A DNA stretch of 64,000 nucleotides from Capsaspora owczarzaki ATCC 30864 (Eukaryota; Opisthokonta; Filasterea), in contig NW_011887297.1 of assembly GCF_000151315.2 (NCBI RefSeq), positions 969,587-1,033,586 on the forward strand. Reading direction: 5' to 3'. The notes beneath the pieces were generated by a model that saw only the letters and a program-made list of their open reading frames with translations, was not told the origin of the DNA and made no database searches. Every line of letters begins with the position of its first letter. The stretch's first letter is position 1. This document shows positions 58,720-64,000 of this stretch, one piece after another. A program made the translations under genes and the position numbers.

Positions 58720-61439
58720 ATGGAGACGACCCCAAATAGCAACAGCTTTGGCCAGGCTCAAGGCAGCCGAGCTCGCCCATCCTCAGGCCGACGGCTCGCC
58801 CGCGCCCAGGATCCAAAGCAGGCCCCAGCGACCATCGATGCATGTGCTGCACCGCCAACAGGACGGTCGCTCTCGCCTCAGCCGCAGCAGCCGCAGCAGC
58901 AGCAGCAGCAACAGACTCGCTCCCGCGCGCTGGCCGTTGCTGCAGCGACCCCCGCTGCCATCCAGCAGTCTTCCTCCTCCTCCTCCACGACCTCGGCGGC
59001 GATTGCGTTCCCATCACTGCCGTCGCCGTCGCCTTCGCCGGTGCACCGGACAGGACGCGCTGTCGTGCCCAGGGCGGCAGCAGACGCCGATCCTGTCAAC
59101 CAGAGGCATGTTTTCCCGCCAAAAACGCCGTTTGACAACACAACCCTCCAGGCGTCGTCTGGAAGCGCATTCAGCCTCATGTCGCCGTTGCAAGCGAAGC
59201 TGACGCCGCGCGCATCAAGTCAGCTTGCCGAGGCGGCCGTTCCTGCCGCTCAGTCTGCCAAGTCAAAGCGGACCAGCGTTGCCGCCGCCAGCGCCAGCGC
59301 CGCGGAAGCCAACTCGTCGTTGACATCACAGCCCCCATCGCAACACGAGTATGACGCAGACTGCTCTGCACCCTCTCCTGTCGTTCGACCGAAGCGTTTA
59401 CACGAGCGAGAATCGGCAGAGGAGGCCGGTCATGCCCGCAAAGCAATGCGCGCCACCGCGGAGCCAGCTGCTGCAGACTCGAACGTGCAGCAGCCCGCCC
59501 CTCGTTCGAATGGAGCCAAAGGCAGCAGCACCATGCATGACCGCGATCGTGCTCGAGGCTCTGTTGAACAGCGCTCTTCCACCAGCCGGTCTGGCACGCC
59601 GGGAGATGCGCGGTTGTCCGTTTCGCAACAAGCAGCATCACAGCCGGCTGCTCCCAACGAAGACGAGGCCTTTATAATGCGCCTGAGTGCGCATGATCGT
59701 GTGTTTAGCGAAACATTCGACCAAGTTGAGCTGGTTGGCGATGGTAGAGTTTTTTTGTTTTTTGTTTTTTTTTTTTTGTTTTTTAGCATTGTGTGTGTTT
59801 TGATGCTGCAGGTGGTTTGACTTTGTCGGTTTTTGACTCGCATTGTAGGCACGTTTGGAACCGTTTTCCGCGCCCGTGTCGCACAAGTTGATGGCGCATT
59901 TGTCGCGCTGAAGCGCATCAATTCGCTCAGCCAGCCTGCGCGAATGCTGAAAGAAATTAAATGTATTCAGGCCTTGGGGTAAGGCTGGCGTCAATGGATT
60001 GGGCGAGAGGTGCCGACTCGAGGTTTTGGACTCATGTGTGATTGGCCATAATGCAGAGGAAATGACCACACCCCACACCTGCTCGGCACGTTTCGATTTG
60101 GTGGAGACGTTATTCTTATTATGCCGTACCTCATGAGCGAATCGTTCCGAGTACGTTTTTGTTGTTTTTGCATCAATCCATCGTTCTGGATGTTGTGCCG
60201 AATTTCTTGTTTCGCTGCACTGGTCATGGTGGGTTGACAGCAGCCGACTCACTGCCCCCATTTCACCGTTTCTGCCCCAACCCAACTACATAGCAATTTA
60301 TGAGAGACTTTTCCGTGGGCGACTTGCAAATGTACATGAAAGGCCTGTTTCGCACGCTCGCTTATATGCACAAATCGGGCTATCTGCATCGGGACATCAA
60401 GCCAAGCAACTACCTGTTTGCGCGAACGGCAAAGCTCAAAGAAGCAGGCTTCTGGGAAGAACGCTTGACCAACATGGGATACCGCGATGGACAGTACAGC
60501 TACATGCTTGTGGATTTTGGGCTCACCCAACCAATGAATGCGGATGATTCGGCGTCCTCCCCGTCCTCCTCTGCAGCCGGTGCTAGCGCCGAAGCCTCTA
60601 CTTCGTCGACGAGAGCCACCAACACTTTGACGATTGCTGGGCGCGCGAAAAACGATCGAAGGTAACGATCATAAATCCTCGCAGCTCTTTCTTCAGATGA
60701 TGTAACGCTGCGCTCACGCTGTCATCGCTGGAACAGGCCCGCCAAGGTCACGCAACGCGCAGGGACCCGAGGTTTCCGCGCACCCGAAATCTTGCTTCGA
60801 CATTTTGACCAGACTCCAGGTAAGTTCGTTTGCGCACTAATCCGCAGATGCAAACGGCGCACGATGTGGTGTTGACTCACGTTTCCTTTGCTCTCGTTCT
60901 TTTTGCTCTCATTCTTTTTGCTCTCATTTTTTGCTTTCATTGCCGTGATCATCACGCTGGTGGCTTGTAGCTATCGATATCTGGTCTGTTGGAGTGATCT
61001 TGCTGTCCATTCTCACGGGCAAGTATCCGTTTTTCGAGGCCCTCGAGGATACAAAGTCTCTGGCCGAGTTAATGTGGGTCTTTGGTTCTCAAGACATGAT
61101 CCGACTGGCGGATTCTCTAGGTGAGACAGACATGGTGGCGCTCACAGTGCATTCTGCAGGGTCTGACAACGAAAATCGTGGACTGCAGGTATTGAGCTGA
61201 TGGTAGACGAAACACATCGTGATCTGAAAGCCTGGAACTTGAAAAACGCGTGTACTACGATGCGCGCCGCATCCGAAGAGCTTCCAGACGAAGTGTTTGA
61301 CTTGCTGGAGCGATGTCTCGAACTTGATCCTGCAATTCGCATCACCGCTGCCGACGCTCTTCGACATCCCTTCATCCAGGATGTCATGGGCACGCCAATG
61401 TCGTCCGATTCTTTGGAATTTCCACAAGCAGCAATGTAG
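58720..61439 (+). CDS. CDC7: CDC7-like replication kinase
   Basis: 699 aa in seven exons: 58720-59743, 59849-59978, 60057-60150, 60294-60661, 60737-60819, 60971-61120, 61189-61439. CDC7, activated by DBF4, phosphorylates MCM helicase subunits to fire origins. The kinase domain starts near residue 325: glycine loop VELVGDGTFGTVFRA, Lys in VALKRI, catalytic HRDIKPSNYLF (Asp about 450), VDFGLTQ and the CDC7-specific activation end RAGTRGFRAPEILL, then IDIWSVGVILLSILTGKYPFF and ITAADALRHPF. An insert of about 70 residues with a Ser/Ala-rich run sits between DFGLTQ and GTRGFRAPE, in the place of the CDC7 kinase insert. About 320 N-terminal residues are low-complexity (poly-Q, Ser, Ala, Pro), much longer than in animals. 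Confidence 0.93.
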
Positions 61440-61736
61440 ATACCTGCCTGTAGAATAGATGCTGTTCGTTGCTCTTTGTGTGATTCGCAAACCATCAATG
61501 TACAGTACGCGACAGTAGATTGCGAGTTCAAGAGGGCACAACCTTTTGGACAGGATTTTGGACAGCAAAAGTCCGTGTAGAAGCAGCAGTTGGAGCAAAA
61601 CGCAGAGCAGTCGATAAAGGACTCGGAAGGGAAAAAATTGTACTCGTCCAAAACAACATTCAGAAAAGAAAACAACAGTGGGAAGATCCCCGAATAAAAA
61701 TGGAGAAAAAAACAAAAACGGCGACACAAGCAAACA
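61440..61736. other. Convergent 3' region of CDC7 and the poly-Q gene
   Basis: 297 nt between opposing stop codons. AATAAA at 61693-61698 (+) could serve CDC7. Nothing else recognised. Confidence 0.5.
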
Positions 61737-64000
61737 TCACTTTGAATCGGGGTTGAAGGACGGAGCATTGACATACTTGACCATGGAGGACTTTTTGCCT
61801 GCTTCACCGTTGTGCTGCTGTTGTTGCGGATGGGACTGTGAATGTTGCGCCGGATGTTGAGCAGCCAATGCGACCTGAGATGATTGCATCGAGGGGTGGT
61901 TTGCGTAGGCAGCAGCGAGATTTTGCTGCGCGTGCTGGCCATGCCGACTACCGACATTTGCGCCATGCGAGTACTGGCGCGCGCGCTGTCCGGATTGCGA
62001 GTGGTCGTGGTATGCCTCTTGCTGGGCATTCCAATTGGCGCTGGGATCGTAGTAGTTTTCGTAAGCCTTGTCGTACCCGGCAAATTGAGGAGCTTGTCGA
62101 TTGAAACCAGCAATCCCAGCGGCCACAGACGAAGGACTGGATCGCCACTCTTCTGTTGACATTGATGCTGATTGTTGGTAAGGCGAAAAGTTGGCAGCAG
62201 CAGCAGCAGACCGTGATCCGTTCGCACTGTAAGGATCGAACATCATCGGGAGGTATGCCGAGAGATGCTGCTGTTGCTGTTGGTGTTGGTGTTGCTGCTG
62301 CTGTTGGTGTTGGTGTTGTTGGTGTTGTTGTTGTTGTTGCTGCTGCTGTTGTTGCTGCGCCTGCTGTTGGAACAGATGCGCCGATTGCTGCTGCTGTATC
62401 TGTTGTAGCTGCAGTGCTTGCAGCGCAGCTGCGGCGGTCTGCGGTTGTTGAAGCAATCCTTCAGCGGTGGTCGGCTGGCCAGCTGCGGCAAACTCGACGC
62501 CGCGATGTGGCGCAAACATCGAGCCGCGGGCAGCCAACTGTTGCATGACTTGAAAAGTTTGCGCAGGATCCAGACCGCCAAGCTGGCCGAGCTGGTTGTA
62601 GAGTTGTTGCTGGTGCTGTTGCAGGATGTACAGACGCAAAAGCTCTTGTTGCTGCAGCAACAAGGGGTTGGATGAAGCCGGCGCTGCCGTCATGTTGCCC
62701 TGCACAACAGTTGAAGCCGGCGCAGGCGCAGAAGGAACAGGCAATGCCGAAGAGGTGGTGGTTGCTGCGGATGTAGAGCCCCCATCCCAAGCAGAGCGGA
62801 CTGCATGCGCCAAGGTGGCGCTTGTTGATGCGTCGGCAGGTAGGTTGGATTGAGGCACAACCTGGCCTTCAGGCCCCACGTCGCCAAAGGAGAGGGACAG
62901 CACGGCCGAGTCGGCAGTAATCTTGGGCCCGTTGGCAATCACGACAGGCGGGAGTTCCGCGATGCGAACAAAGCCAGCCGATCCCAACGAAATCGAGCCT
63001 CGGTTGGACGAGGTTCGGGATAAAGGCTCAGAGTCAGAGTCGCCCGCATCCTTGGTTTGCTGCATCTCGGCCGAGCTTGGAAAAAAAAAAAAGGCTTCGG
63101 AAGTTGTTGTTGGGGCAGCAACCGCGACGACAGTGGACTTGACCTGTCCCTGACCCATGGCCGGTAAGCGGATGCGGGGCCAGTCGACCATCCAAGTCCA
63201 AGAGCGCCGTGCGCGAGCTATAGTGGGCAGTGTTGGGCGTGCCACGCACACCCAAAAGGATGCGTTGACGTTGCTCTCCAGGAAGACGCACGACGAGATC
63301 GTACAAAGGTTCCGCCTTTGGCGGGTGATCCGCCGCTGCTGCGGCTCCTGAAGATGCGGCTACTGATGAGATGCCACTCGGTGCAACGTTGCTTGAAGCA
63401 ACAGAAGTGGAGGTCGGTCGGTGAGCAATGGTGACCGGCGGCTGGCCTCCCATCACCTGCGCTCCAGCTCCAAGCGAGGGTGGTTGAGCGGACGTGGCCG
63501 TCTTCAGTTGCTGTTGTTGGTTTGGCAGCTGCTGCGACGAATGGTGTTGTTGCGCAGAATGCTGCTGGAGTGCATGCTGTTGCGATTGTTGCTGCGAAGG
63601 TTGCTGTTGTGAATGATGTTGCTGCTGTGAATGATGTTGCTGCTGGGCGCTCCGATGGTCATCACCGCCTCGCGGTTCTCGATGCAAAATGGATGGAACG
63701 GTGCCATTGCTGGTTGCGGAGCCGGCTCGAGGGGCAGTCGACGACGTGGTTGAAGGCGCGCCCAATGCGCGCCAGGAACTGGACGGGGCATGCGAGTGGT
63801 GCAGGTCCATTTCAGCATGCGCACGTTGTTGAGGGTGCGACGCCGCGCCGCCACTGTTTGCGGCAGCCGAATACAACAGACCGGGCGTGTGCGCAGCAGC
63901 AGCACTACTGCCAGAGGACGATGGACTCGCTTGCTGTTGCTGAGGTTGGTGGTGTTGCTGTTGCTGTTGCTGCTGCTGTTGCTGTTGTTGCTGCTGCAGC
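61737..64000 (-). CDS. Large poly-Q/low-complexity protein, C-terminal part (5' end outside window)
   Basis: Visible exons 64000-63155 and 63075-61737, joined in phase 2 across a 79-nt intron with a poly-T/CCAAG acceptor. At least 720 residues remain. It is dominated by Q/H/A/S/P runs, coded by mixed CAG/CAA (62265-62360, 63490-63640, 63930-64000). Short ordered-looking islands are EPLYDLVVRLPGEQRQRILLG (near 63290), GSAGFVRIAELPPVVIANGP (62930-62990), LRLYILQQHQQQLYNQLGQL and the charged end KKSSMVKYVNAPSFNPDSK. I recognise no domain. Such proteins in related protists are often transcription or RNA-binding factors, but that is only a guess. The gene runs off the right edge. Confidence 0.65.

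Noticed and set aside
1-64000. Search for reverse transcriptase, integrase, transposase or terminal repeats
   Set aside because: No D-D-E, YxDD or capsid-like sequence, and no long terminal repeats were seen in any frame; only microsatellites and minisatellites.

Overview
The window is nuclear DNA of a unicellular eukaryote. Almost every gene is cut by short introns (about 55-120 nt, GT-AG, often with long poly-T or poly-A runs), intergenic gaps are mostly 150-700 nt, and many proteins carry poly-Q, poly-A or poly-N tracts. The gene set (TBL1, TOPORS, CSRNP, ACBD6, ATG5, ZMYND19, SCAI, ALKBH6, CDC7) is typical of Holozoa, the animal lineage. A filasterean such as Capsaspora is my best guess; that is inference from gene content and style, not from a marker. 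It is a draft assembly with one 136-nt N run.

Layout. 1-3.3 kb: the 3' end of a TBL1-like WD40 gene (+) and a 2OG-Fe(II) oxygenase (-). 3.9-29.3 kb: four consecutive large genes that look like defence or cell-surface machinery. These are a secreted LRR/TSP1/MACPF mosaic (-), a secreted DNase II-like + DRGH-type nuclease fusion (+), a giant LRR gene in which nearly every repeat is its own phase-2 exon (+), and a caspase-fold protein that has lost its cysteine and is joined to a His-rich block and Sel1 repeats (+). 29.5-42.5 kb: housekeeping and regulatory genes, namely TOPORS E3 ligase (-), CSRNP (+), TMEM115 (-), ACBD6 with a C-terminal membrane anchor (-) and ATG5 (+). 42.5-50 kb: ZMYND19 (-), SCAI (-), an unresolved 1.8-kb stretch and ribosomal protein L10 (+). 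50.4-64 kb: ALKBH6 (-) head-to-head with histidine ammonia-lyase (+), a mitochondrial cytochrome c peroxidase (-), an unnamed 2H phosphoesterase-like gene (-), CDC7 kinase (+) and a partial poly-Q protein (-).

How they relate. Most neighbours share no pathway. Several pairs are head-to-head with very short shared upstream regions (HAL/ALKBH6 156 nt, ACBD6/ATG5 221 nt, TOPORS/CSRNP 405 nt). The exception is the 3.9-29.3 kb block, where pore-forming-fold, nuclease, LRR-receptor-like and caspase-like proteins sit side by side; this is the most interesting part of the window.

Exon models were built by hand from splice consensus and reading phase, and every spliced model given closes in frame. 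I saw no rRNA, tRNA, CRISPR array, virus-like element or transposon that I could support.
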